From Aestuariivivens insulae (GTDB lineage Bacteria; Bacteroidota; Bacteroidia; Flavobacteriales; Flavobacteriaceae): a DNA stretch of 64,000 nt. Below are positions 43,963 to 51,825 of this stretch, piece by piece. The notes beneath the pieces are model-generated. The model searched no databases. It was not told where the DNA came from and saw only the letters and a list, made by a program, of their open reading frames with translations. Position numbers and translations under genes: made by a program. Numbering within the stretch: position 1 is the first letter of the stretch; every line of letters starts with the position of its first letter. The DNA lies in assembly GCF_022662195.1 (NCBI RefSeq), contig NZ_JAKMCS010000006.1, positions 89,421 through 153,420 of the forward strand, given 5' to 3'.

Positions 43963-45003
43963 ATGCATTTTTCTGAAATTTTAATACACTGGTACTCAGT
44001 TAATAAGAGGAGTCTGCCTTGGCGGGAGACGATTAACCCGTATTATATATGGCTGTCTGAAATTATTTTACAGCAAACCCAAGTGGCTCAGGGCCTACCA
44101 TATTACGAGGCATTTTTAACGCATTACCCAACCATTTTCGATCTGGCAAATGCCAAAGAAAGTGAGGTGCTAAAACTATGGCAAGGTTTGGGGTATTATT
44201 CCAGAGCTAGAAATTTACATGCTACGGCCAAATATATTGTTAAAGAATGGCATGGTGTTTTTCCGAACAATTATAAGGACTTGATAAAATTAAAAGGGGT
44301 GGGCGATTATACGGCTAGCGCTATAGCTTCCATTTGTTTTAATGAAGTTACTGCAGTGGTAGATGGTAATGTGTATCGTGTATTATCCCGGTATTTTGGT
44401 GTAGAAACACCTATTAATAGTACCAATGGAGCCAAGGAATTTAAAGCATTGGCACAAGAGTTAATAGATAAGGAGCATCCAGCTTTGTTTAATCAGGCTA
44501 TCATGGAATTTGGAGCAAGGCAATGCCGACCAAAAAAACCAGATTGTTTGGTCTGTCCGTTAAAAGAAGGTTGTATGGCATTCGGTGCAAAAAAAATAGA
44601 AGAGTTACCCGTTAAACTTAAAGCAACAAAGGTTAAAAAAAAGCATTTTAATTTTTTGGTCTTTTTATCCAACGATGGCAAAACTATTATGGAGCAACGT
44701 AAGGGTAAAGGGATATGGCAAAACTTATATCAGTTTCCATTGGTTGAAACCGATAAGAGTGCTAATGAAACAACAATAAAAAAAATGATAGCAGGACATG
44801 AGCTGTTAAAGGATAAAGATTTTGACTTGTCCTTATATAATGAAGAGGTTATAGTACATAAATTATCCCATCAACTCCTGTATACTAAATTCTGGATTAT
44901 AAATACTAAAAGCCTTAATGGAAAAGGGGTCTCAACAGGTGAAGTTTATGGTTACCCAGTACCTATTTTAATAGGGAATTTTATAGAGAAGTTTAATTTT
45001 TAA
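43963..45003 (+). CDS. mutY: A/G-specific adenine DNA glycosylase
   Basis: 346 residues. Removes adenine mispaired with 8-oxoguanine. The N-terminal HhH-GPD fold carries LPWRETINPYYIWLSEIILQ with the catalytic Glu, the hairpin LKGVGDYTASAIASICF and the catalytic Asp in AVVDGNVYRV. Cys residues of the 4Fe-4S loop are in CRPKKPDCLVCPLKEGC. The C-terminal third is the NUDIX-like domain that recognises 8-oxoG. It is followed by ssb and gldE. Confidence 0.95.
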   Translation: MHFSEILIHWYSVNKRSLPWRETINPYYIWLSEIILQQTQVAQGLPYYEAFLTHYPTIFDLANAKESEVLKLWQGLGYYSRARNLHATAKYIVKEWHGVFPNNYKDLIKLKGVGDYTASAIASICFNEVTAVVDGNVYRVLSRYFGVETPINSTNGAKEFKALAQELIDKEHPALFNQAIMEFGARQCRPKKPDCLVCPLKEGCMAFGAKKIEELPVKLKATKVKKKHFNFLVFLSNDGKTIMEQRKGKGIWQNLYQFPLVETDKSANETTIKKMIAGHELLKDKDFDLSLYNEEVIVHKLSHQLLYTKFWIINTKSLNGKGVSTGEVYGYPVPILIGNFIEKFNF

Positions 45004-45092
45004 CAGAATAGTTTAAGCAATCATATTTTTTTATTAATTTTAAAAAAATGCAAAGCAAATAACTAATTTTGCTTTCAAAATCAAGAAAACAC

Positions 45093-45545
45093 ATGTCAGG
45101 AACATTAAATAAAGTAATGCTTATAGGGCATTTGGGGGACGAAGTAAAAATGCATTATTTTGAAGGAGGCGGTTGTGTTGGTCGTTTTCCGTTGGCTACT
45201 AACGAAACGTATACCAATAAACAAACCAACGAGCGTGTTACTAATACCGAATGGCATAATATAGTGGTGCGAAATAAAGGAGCCGAAATATGTGAAAAGT
45301 ATTTAAGTAAAGGCGACAAAGTTTATATTGAAGGCCGTTTGAAAACGAGAAAATGGCAGGACGATAAAGGGAACGATAGGTATTCTACCGAAATACAGTG
45401 CACCGATTTTACGTTTTTATCAACTAAATCCGAAAATGAAGCCAATGCAGGCAACCATAACCAAGCTGTACAGCCAAAACAGGACGCGGTTCAAGAGCCT
45501 AGTGTTGAGCCTATAGGGAATGATGACGATGATCTGCCGTTTTAA
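45093..45545 (+). CDS. ssb: Single-stranded DNA-binding protein
   Basis: 150 residues from the ATG at 45093 (MSGTLNKVMLIGHLG), which is where the OB fold normally begins; an upstream TTG would add 8 residues. The OB fold has RFPLATNETY, TEWHNIVVRNKGAEICEKYL and VYIEGRLKTRKWQDDKGNDR. A flexible Gln/Asn-rich linker ends in the acidic tip DDDDLPF, used to bind partner proteins. Acts in replication and repair. Lies between mutY and gldE. Confidence 0.96.
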   Translation: MSGTLNKVMLIGHLGDEVKMHYFEGGGCVGRFPLATNETYTNKQTNERVTNTEWHNIVVRNKGAEICEKYLSKGDKVYIEGRLKTRKWQDDKGNDRYSTEIQCTDFTFLSTKSENEANAGNHNQAVQPKQDAVQEPSVEPIGNDDDDLPF

Positions 45546-45592
45546 TGAAACACAGTGAAACGTTTTTTATTGTTTAACTAATACCTTATTAT

Positions 45593-46897
45593 TTGGACCC
45601 CGATCCTTCGAGTTGTATACCATTAATTTTAGCTATTGATTTTTCAATGGCAGCTGGTTTTGTATTGTTAATACTGTTATTAATCTGTTCGGCATTAATT
45701 TCTGGGGCAGAGGTGGCGTTGTTTTCCCTTAGCCGTGCCGATATTGAAGCGGCAATGGAACAAAGCCCCAAACGTATTCAAATTATTTCCAATCTTTTAG
45801 AGCGACCTAAAAAACTTTTGGCAACCATATTGGTGGCTAATAACTTTATAAATATTGCTATTGTTATTCTGTTTGCTTACTTGGGCGATTCGCTTTTTAA
45901 TAAGATAGCCTCTCATATCGCCCGTTTTATTTTAGAGGTTGTTATCGTTACCTTTTTAATTTTGCTCTTTGGCGAAATATTGCCCAAGATTTATGCCAGT
46001 AGAAACAAGCTTAAGTTTGCTAGCTTTATGGCATACCCGCTACGTGTTTTAGATGTTGTCCTTTCACCCATTAGCTTGCCCATGCGAAGTGTGACATTGA
46101 CCATTCATAACAAATTTGGCAGAAAAAAATCCAATTTAAGTATCGATCAATTATCCCAAGCATTGGAGCTTACCAGTGAAGAAGATACAACCAAGGAAGA
46201 GCAGAAGATTTTACAGGGTATCGTGTCCTTTGGTAATACAGACACCAAGCAAGTGATGCGCCCCCGTATAGATATTTTTGCTTTAAATATTGAGTCGAAA
46301 TATACAGATATTATGCCTGAAATTATTGAAAATGGCTATTCGCGTATTCCAGTGTACCAAGACAATATAGATACCATTAAGGGGATACTCTATGTTAAGG
46401 ACTTATTGCCTTATATAGATAGAAAGCAATTCGATTGGGCCAGTTTAATACGGGAGCCCTTTTTTGTGCCAGAGAATAAAAAACTGGACGATCTTATGGC
46501 AGAGTTTCAGGAGAAAAAGGTTCATTTAGCAGTAGTTGTAGATGAATATGGAGGCACTTCTGGTTTAATCTCTTTGGAAGATATTATTGAAGAAATTGTT
46601 GGAGATATAAGTGATGAGTTCGATGATGAGGATTTAATGTACTCCAAACTCGATGATAATAATTATGTGTTTGAAGGAAAAACAGCCCTAAAGGATTTTT
46701 ATAAGGTAGTAAAACTAGAAGACGAATCTATTTTTGAAGCCAACAAAGGGGAAGCCGAAACTATAGCGGGATTTGTATTGGAAATATCAGGAAGTTTCCC
46801 TAAGCTCAACAGTAAAATAAAATTTGAAAATTACGTTTTTACTATAGAAGCTTTAGATAAAAAACGCATTAAACTTATAAAATTTACTATAAAATAA
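45593..46897 (+). CDS. gldE: Gliding motility-associated protein GldE (CorC/HlyC family)
   Basis: 434 residues from a TTG at 45593; the frame then reads DPDPSS, a recurring GldE N-terminus, so the TTG start is preferred over the internal ATG at codon 19. Three to four transmembrane helices of the DUF21 type (about 20-150) are followed by two CBS domains (about 205-330) and a CorC-HlyC domain at the end. GldE is linked genetically to gliding with GldD. gldD begins immediately after its stop codon. Confidence 0.92.
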   Translation: MDPDPSSCIPLILAIDFSMAAGFVLLILLLICSALISGAEVALFSLSRADIEAAMEQSPKRIQIISNLLERPKKLLATILVANNFINIAIVILFAYLGDSLFNKIASHIARFILEVVIVTFLILLFGEILPKIYASRNKLKFASFMAYPLRVLDVVLSPISLPMRSVTLTIHNKFGRKKSNLSIDQLSQALELTSEEDTTKEEQKILQGIVSFGNTDTKQVMRPRIDIFALNIESKYTDIMPEIIENGYSRIPVYQDNIDTIKGILYVKDLLPYIDRKQFDWASLIREPFFVPENKKLDDLMAEFQEKKVHLAVVVDEYGGTSGLISLEDIIEEIVGDISDEFDDEDLMYSKLDDNNYVFEGKTALKDFYKVVKLEDESIFEANKGEAETIAGFVLEISGSFPKLNSKIKFENYVFTIEALDKKRIKLIKFTIK

Positions 46898-47482
46898 ATG
46901 AAAGGGTATTTTTATATAATATGCATTGTCTTAGTTGTATTGGTTTCCTGTAAGGACGATGTCGTCCCTAAGCCACGTGCCTATTTGCGTTTGGACTATC
47001 CAGAAGCTAGATATAGTAAAGCCGATATTGATTTGCCGGTTTCTTTTGAAAAGAACAAGCTTGCAACAAAGTTAAGTATAAGGCCCGTTCAAGGTTCTAC
47101 AAAAAGTTATGGTGTAGATTTAGGATATCCCAACATGAAGGGTACTATTTATTTAACCTATAAGGCTATAGAAGGCAGCAAGGAAAATTTAATAGCTTTT
47201 TTAAAGGATGCTCAAAACTTTACACAAAAGCATACCATAAAGGCCGATGAGATTAAAGAGAAACAGTATATAAATAAAGAACAGCGTGTTTATGGTATGT
47301 TTTACGAAGTTGGGGGCAATGCCGCTTCACAATCCCAATTTTATGTTACCGATAGCACAAATCATTTTTTAACAGGGTCGCTTTACTTTTATGCTAAGCC
47401 AAATTACGATTCCATTTTGCCTGCAGCACATTATTTGGAGAAAGATATTAGGCATATTATGGAAACAGTTAAATGGGAATAA
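46898..47482 (+). CDS. gldD: Gliding motility lipoprotein GldD
   Basis: 194 residues. Lipobox VLVVLVSC, then KDDVVPKPRAYLRLDYPEAR, the recognisable start of GldD. Cell-envelope lipoprotein needed for gliding and type IX secretion-related functions in Flavobacterium. The gene starts directly after the gldE stop, so the two are co-translated or tightly coupled. No catalytic motif. Confidence 0.93.
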   Translation: MKGYFYIICIVLVVLVSCKDDVVPKPRAYLRLDYPEARYSKADIDLPVSFEKNKLATKLSIRPVQGSTKSYGVDLGYPNMKGTIYLTYKAIEGSKENLIAFLKDAQNFTQKHTIKADEIKEKQYINKEQRVYGMFYEVGGNAASQSQFYVTDSTNHFLTGSLYFYAKPNYDSILPAAHYLEKDIRHIMETVKWE

Positions 47483-47601
47483 ACTTAAAAATTCGTTGAA
47501 TTGCATTATTTTTAGTGTTTAAAATGATTTTTTGACATAAAGTCAGTTGATAATTGCTTGTTTTTTGTATGTTTATCATGCTTATGTTAAAATATTATTG
47601 A

Positions 47602-48336
47602 ATGTTGAAAAATGAGTTAAAGGATCTCATAAGTAATAAATCACTATTAATACTGCTTTTTTTTGGCATACTTTTTTTAGATGCTTTTGGAGCAATGTTT
47701 CCAAACATATTGAATAGGCAGGTAACCTTGTTTTTGCCATTGCCCATTATTTTTGTAAATTACTTATTAAAAGCAAATAGAAAGAATAAATGGTTTTTAT
47801 TAAGTTTAGTCCTAAATTTTTTAGGGATAGTTAATTTTAATACGGTTTATGAAACTTATGGGTCATTAGGGCTGTGGTTTCACTCACTAGCTTTCTTTTG
47901 TTATATTGTAATACTTGTTAAGCATTATTCTCGAGAGATTAGTTTGAAACGTACTTTTGTCTATTCGGCAGTAATAGTATGTTTAGTGACATTTTTTTTA
48001 GTACTCTACGCTAAAGGAATAAAAAAGATGCTCATTTTTTATGACATACTGTTATATGTTTTGTTTGTAACGCTGTTCGTTATTTTTGCAGTTGTTTTAT
48101 ATGAAACCAATAGAACAAAAAAGAATAGGTTTTTGTTGTTCTCTGCAGTTTTTATTTTTTCCAGTACATGTTTTCAAGGATACAACTTGTTTCTGGAACC
48201 TTCTGGGTCTTTTTTGTTTTTAGCTATAATAGGTTTAAACTTGACACATTATTTCATGAGCAAATTTTTATTGGAAAAAGAAAAGCATTTTTCGGTAATT
48301 ACTAATAATGTGTATCGTAAAGAAACACATTATTAG
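47602..48336 (+). CDS. Polytopic membrane protein, possibly YhhN-like
   Basis: 244 residues, very hydrophobic, with about seven to eight transmembrane helices of similar length (for example LLILLFFGILFLDAFGAMF, FVYSAVIVCLVTFFLVLYA, IFYDILLYVLFVTLFVIFA). The layout of paired short helices resembles YhhN-family proteins, but no motif settles it. It stands alone between gldD and the HMA lipoprotein, with no clear neighbour link. Function unknown. Confidence 0.65.
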   Translation: MLKNELKDLISNKSLLILLFFGILFLDAFGAMFPNILNRQVTLFLPLPIIFVNYLLKANRKNKWFLLSLVLNFLGIVNFNTVYETYGSLGLWFHSLAFFCYIVILVKHYSREISLKRTFVYSAVIVCLVTFFLVLYAKGIKKMLIFYDILLYVLFVTLFVIFAVVLYETNRTKKNRFLLFSAVFIFSSTCFQGYNLFLEPSGSFLFLAIIGLNLTHYFMSKFLLEKEKHFSVITNNVYRKETHY

Positions 48337-48383
48337 CTATAAAGCACTTTTCATTGTAAAGTCTAAAACCTATTGCTTGATAG

Positions 48384-48788
48384 TTATTTGGTAGAAAAAG
48401 CATCAACCGTTTTCATGTCACTTACTTTGTAGGTATCGGCAACACCCGTTACTGTTTTTTCTAATAATGTAGGTGTTACTTTAGCTTCATCGTATTCAAC
48501 CATGGCCAATTTTTTGTCAAAATCTACTTTAGCATAGGAGACTCCGTCCATTTTGGCAATCTTTTTTTCTATAGTAGCAGCACAACCAATAGCGCAGGTC
48601 ATTCCTTCAACAGTAAATTCGGCTTTAGCATAAGTTGCGTTTGGATCTATTGTTTTGGTTGCCGAGTTTGTTGAAGTATTTGCTATTGCTGTTTCAATCG
48701 TTTTAACTTCTGGATTTGTGCTATTTTTGCAATTAAGGGCAAATAATGTAATTGCCATCAATACTATAATATTTTTAAAGAGTTTCAT
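48384..48788 (-). CDS. Heavy-metal-associated (HMA) domain lipoprotein
   Basis: 134 residues. Signal and lipobox ITLFALNCKN. After a Thr/Asn-rich linker, residues about 54-130 form one HMA domain: AEFTVEGMTCAIGCAATIEK, VSYAKVDFDKKLAMVEYD. The metal site is CxxxC (CAIGC) rather than the usual CxxC. A copper-binding periplasmic role is likely. No ATPase or efflux gene is next to it. Confidence 0.85.
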   Translation of the reverse strand: MKLFKNIIVLMAITLFALNCKNSTNPEVKTIETAIANTSTNSATKTIDPNATYAKAEFTVEGMTCAIGCAATIEKKIAKMDGVSYAKVDFDKKLAMVEYDEAKVTPTLLEKTVTGVADTYKVSDMKTVDAFSTK

Positions 48789-48811
48789 TTTTTATGGGTC
48801 TAAAGTTTGTG

Positions 48812-48819
48812 CAAAATTA
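48812..48819 (-). promoter_or_regulatory. -7 element of the HMA lipoprotein gene
   Basis: Minus-strand TAATTTTG followed by C, an exact TAnnTTTG match 23 nt before the start codon. Confidence 0.45.
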
Positions 48820-48879
48820 CTAAATATTGCTGTTTATTACCTGAAAAATCAGAGTTTTGTACTTTTTTAAAACATTAGT

Positions 48880-49758
48880 ATGCTTATAGGAAAATCCAAA
48901 TGGACATATCTTTTTGTGCTTTCTTTAATTTGGGGAAGTTCATTTATTTTAATCAAGAAAGCCTTAATAGGGTTAACTCCTGTTCAGCTAGGTGCTCTCA
49001 GAATTATTTTTACTAGCTTTTTTTTGTTTGTCGTTGGGTTTAAAAAAGCAAAGACCATAAAGGTTAAGGAGTGGAAGTGGATTATAGCAACAGGGTTTTT
49101 GGGTACTTTTTTTCCAGTATTCTTTTTTGCATTTGCAGAAACCGAAATAGATAGTGCTGTAGCTTCTATTCTAAATTCTTTAGTGCCCCTGCATACTGTT
49201 GTTTTAGGGTTTGTGGTATTTAAAATAACATCGACTAAACGACAGGTATTTGGCGTTATACTTGGATTGTTGGGTGCTGTAATGCTTATTTATAATGGAG
49301 CATCCTTAAATGCAAACCAAAATTATTTATATGTTGTTTTTATCATCATGGCTACCATAACTTATGCAGCAAGTGTTAATATATTAAAGCGGTATCTGCA
49401 ACATGTGGATGCATTAACCATTGCCATAGGTAATTTTGTGTCTATTATTTTACCTGCAATCATCATTCTGTTGTGGTCTGGATTTTTTAGTAAAAAGGTA
49501 TTTGAAAACCCCAATTTTGAATCGTCTATGTTTTATATTGTGATTCTTTCTTTAATAGGAACAGCAATCGCTAAAGTGTTATTTAACAAGCTGGTTCATA
49601 TGGCTACTCCAGTTTTTGCATCTTCGGTTACCTATTTAATGCCAATAGTGGCTATTTTCTGGGGGCTTTTAGATGGAGAAGTGTTTGGTTTTAAGCAAGG
49701 AATAGCCAGTCTCGTTATTTTATTAGGAGTTTATTTATCCCATAAACGCAGACAATAA
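48880..49758 (+). CDS. EamA/DMT family transporter
   Basis: 292 residues with ten predicted transmembrane helices in two repeats of five, typical of the drug/metabolite transporter superfamily. LIWGSSFILIKKAL and the conserved Pro in GLTPVQLGALRII open the first EamA repeat; VTYLMPIVAIFWGLLDGE closes the second. Likely exports a small metabolite. The substrate is unknown. Divergent from the HMA lipoprotein gene. Confidence 0.9.
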   Translation: MLIGKSKWTYLFVLSLIWGSSFILIKKALIGLTPVQLGALRIIFTSFFLFVVGFKKAKTIKVKEWKWIIATGFLGTFFPVFFFAFAETEIDSAVASILNSLVPLHTVVLGFVVFKITSTKRQVFGVILGLLGAVMLIYNGASLNANQNYLYVVFIIMATITYAASVNILKRYLQHVDALTIAIGNFVSIILPAIIILLWSGFFSKKVFENPNFESSMFYIVILSLIGTAIAKVLFNKLVHMATPVFASSVTYLMPIVAIFWGLLDGEVFGFKQGIASLVILLGVYLSHKRRQ

Positions 49759-49868
49759 ATACATAAAAACCTTTTTTAATAGGTGCTTTAAAGAAATTAA
49801 TAAAGCTAAAATTATTTTAATACATAAATTTTCACGAAATTTATTAGGTGAATTAAATATGTATTAAG

Positions 49869-50321
49869 ATGAAACAGCTATCACTTCCCATTCGTTTTGG
49901 TGTAGTCACCAGTGTTGTTTTAGTAGCTTATTTCTTATTGCTTTCTTTATTTCATAAGCATACTAATCCAGCGTTTAGTTTTTTTAATGCTGTTATTACC
50001 GCTTTTGGAATTTATGAAGCTATAAGGGTTTATAAATTGCAGTATTTAGAAGAATTCACCTACGGAGAGGGTTTTAAAACAGGGCTTATAACAGGAGGCG
50101 TTGCCACGGTGTTGTTTACTGTTTTTTTCCTATTCTATGCTACTGAGGTTAATGGCAACTTTATTCCGCAATTATTAGAGGTCATAAAAGGTGGTTTCGA
50201 CACCAATGTTGGGATGATTACAGCTGTGGTTGCTATTATGGGGTTTGCTACCACTGTAATTTGCACACTTACCATTATGCAGCTCTTTAAAAAGAGTCAA
50301 AATGTTTTCCAAAATAAATAA
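49869..50321 (+). CDS. DUF4199 family membrane protein
   Basis: 150 residues with about four transmembrane helices (FGVVTSVVLVAYFLLLSLFH, FSFFNAVITAFGIYEAI, FKTGLITGGVATVLFTVFF, MITAVVAIMGFATTVICT). The layout and the YLEEFTYGEGFKTGL stretch between helices match DUF4199 proteins of Bacteroidota. No function is known. It stands just upstream of the rplU promoter. Confidence 0.8.
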   Translation: MKQLSLPIRFGVVTSVVLVAYFLLLSLFHKHTNPAFSFFNAVITAFGIYEAIRVYKLQYLEEFTYGEGFKTGLITGGVATVLFTVFFLFYATEVNGNFIPQLLEVIKGGFDTNVGMITAVVAIMGFATTVICTLTIMQLFKKSQNVFQNK

Positions 50322-50325
50322 AACG

Positions 50326-50356
50326 TTTGTAGTTTAATTAATTAGCAGTATATTTG
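50326..50356 (+). promoter_or_regulatory. Perfect Bacteroidota promoter for rplU-rpmA
   Basis: TTTG (50326-50329), exactly 19 nt, then TATATTTG (50349-50356), matching both consensus halves. The predicted transcript starts at about 50360-50363 and opens with a hairpin. Confidence 0.8.
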
Positions 50357-50360
50357 CACC

Positions 50361-50390
50361 CGCCTTCCAAAAAGGTAGGTGCATTTTTTT
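50361..50390 (+). promoter_or_regulatory. Hairpin with T-run in the rplU leader (possible attenuator)
   Basis: CGCCTTCC and GGTAGGTG pair at seven of eight positions around an AAAAA loop, followed by CA and seven Ts, 34 nt before the rplU start. This looks like a terminator at the very start of the transcript. Confidence 0.45.
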
Positions 50391-50423
50391 AATAAATTAA
50401 TTAATTAATAAAAACGTTACGCT

Positions 50424-50939
50424 ATGTACGCAATTGTAGAGATAGCAGGGCAACAATTTAAAGTTGAAAAAGACCAAAAAGTTTTTGTTAATCGTTTACA
50501 AACTGAAGAAGGGAAGCAAGTAGCTTTCGATAACGTTCTTTTAGTAGGTGATGGTGACAAGGTAACAGTAGGCGCCCCAGCTATAGACGGAGCACAAGTA
50601 AGTGCTAAAGTCTTAAAGCACCTTAAAGGTGATAAGGTTATAGTTTTCAAAAAGAAAAGACGTAAAGGTTACCGTGTTAAGAACGGTCATCGTCAAGCTT
50701 TAACCGAAATAGTAATTGAAGGTATTGCTGCTTCAGGAGCTAAAAAAGCTGCTCCAGCAAAAGCAAAAGCAGATACAACAACCAAGAAAGCAGAAGCTAA
50801 AACTGAAGCCCCAAAGGCAGAAGCAACTCAAGATTTAAGCAAATTAACTGTTGCTGAATTAAAAGAGATGGCAAAAGCAAAAGGTATTGAAGGGATTTCT
50901 TCTATGAAGAAAGCCGATTTAATAGCTGCTTTAAGTTAA
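50424..50939 (+). CDS. rplU: Ribosomal protein L21 (bL21) with C-terminal extension
   Basis: 171 residues; the normal bL21 core (about 1-105) begins MYAIVEIAGQQFKVEKDQKV and includes KVIVFKKKRRKGYRVKNGHR. The extra 65 residues are an Ala/Lys-rich linker and a small helical domain, LSKLTVAELKEMAKAKGIEG, like the Rho N-terminal/SAP-type fold that binds nucleic acid. L21 lies in the large subunit. rpmA follows after 26 nt. Confidence 0.94.
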   Translation: MYAIVEIAGQQFKVEKDQKVFVNRLQTEEGKQVAFDNVLLVGDGDKVTVGAPAIDGAQVSAKVLKHLKGDKVIVFKKKRRKGYRVKNGHRQALTEIVIEGIAASGAKKAAPAKAKADTTTKKAEAKTEAPKAEATQDLSKLTVAELKEMAKAKGIEGISSMKKADLIAALS

Positions 50940-50965
50940 TAATTAAAAAATAAAATCGAAATACA

Positions 50966-51226
50966 ATGGCACATAAAAAAGGAGTTGGAAGTTCGAAAAA
51001 CGGTAGAGAATCAGAATCGAAACGCTTAGGTGTTAAGATTTTTGGTGGACAAGCTGCTATAGCAGGAAACATTATCGTAAGACAAAGAGGTAATACACAC
51101 CACCCAGGTGAAAATGTATATGCTGGTAAAGACCATACATTACATGCCAAAGTTGATGGTATTGTAAAGTTTACTAAGAAAAAGGATGACAAATCTTATG
51201 TTTCTATAGAGCCATTTGAGGCTTAA
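50966..51226 (+). CDS. rpmA: Ribosomal protein L27 (bL27)
   Basis: 86 residues, full length. [20 protein letters not shown] is the classic start; its N-terminus reaches towards the peptidyl-transferase centre. There is no N-terminal extension that would need cleavage, as happens in Firmicutes. Co-transcribed with rplU, and ended by a strong terminator at 51271. Confidence 0.97.
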   Translation: MAHKKGVGSSKNGRESESKRLGVKIFGGQAAIAGNIIVRQRGNTHHPGENVYAGKDHTLHAKVDGIVKFTKKKDDKSYVSIEPFEA

Positions 51227-51247
51227 GAAACAGATTTCTTAAATACA

Positions 51248-51270
51248 TGCCCTGAGTTTAGTCGAAGGGA
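51248..51270. repeat. Short REP-like fragment next to the rpmA terminator
   Basis: TGCCCTGAGTTTAGTCGAAG is a variant of the GCTGAGCTTAGTCGAAGC repeat found at 38101-38120 and, inverted, at 35830-35853. Confidence 0.6.
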
Positions 51271-51305
51271 AAAGCCCTTTCTGTTTTTCAGAAAGGGCTT
51301 TTTGT
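51271..51305 (+). terminator. Terminator of rplU-rpmA
   Basis: Perfect 13-bp stem AAAGCCCTTTCTG/CAGAAAGGGCTTT around TTTTT, then TTGTTTC, 44 nt after the rpmA stop. Confidence 0.93.
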
Positions 51306-51340
51306 TTCTAGTTTGTATATTTACTCTAAACATAGAACTT

Positions 51341-51760
51341 ATGGAAGGGTACTCCGGAACACCGCTTGCAAAAAAGCTGGGTATAAAAAGCGGATTTAAA
51401 ATAGTGTTGGTAAACCGGCCTAAGCACTATAAAGAATTGTTTGCAGACTTTCCTGAAGATATTATTGAAGTTTTAGAGCCTAAGAAAGAGCAAATAGATT
51501 TTATCCATGTATTTTGTGTCACGTTAAACGATTTAAAAACACAAATGGTCAAGCTGAAACCTTTATTAAAAAAAGATGGATTGATTTGGGTGAGTTGGCC
51601 TAAAGGCGCTTCAAAAATAGAAACTGAATTGAGCCGTGATATTATAAGGGATTATATGTTGTCTGAAATCAAGTTGGTTGATGTTAAAGTGGCAGCCATT
51701 GATGCCGATTGGAGCGGATTGAAATTTGTTTATAGAAAAGTAGATAGAAAAAAGACTTAA
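51341..51760 (+). CDS. DUF3052 family protein
   Basis: 139 residues from the ATG at 51341 (MEGYSGTPLAKKLGIKSGF), the usual start of the family; an upstream ATG would add 13 unrelated residues. IDFIHVFCVTLNDLKTQMVK and GLIWVSWPKGASK are typical. Small cytoplasmic protein, function unknown. Convergent with the next gene; a weak hairpin (CTGTTAAATTTAAACAG) lies between them. Confidence 0.85.
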   Translation: MEGYSGTPLAKKLGIKSGFKIVLVNRPKHYKELFADFPEDIIEVLEPKKEQIDFIHVFCVTLNDLKTQMVKLKPLLKKDGLIWVSWPKGASKIETELSRDIIRDYMLSEIKLVDVKVAAIDADWSGLKFVYRKVDRKKT

Positions 51761-51825
51761 AGACTGTTAAATTTAAACAGCCTCTAAGCCTAAGCTTTGT
51801 TAATTTAATGATTTTGTTGGGTATA

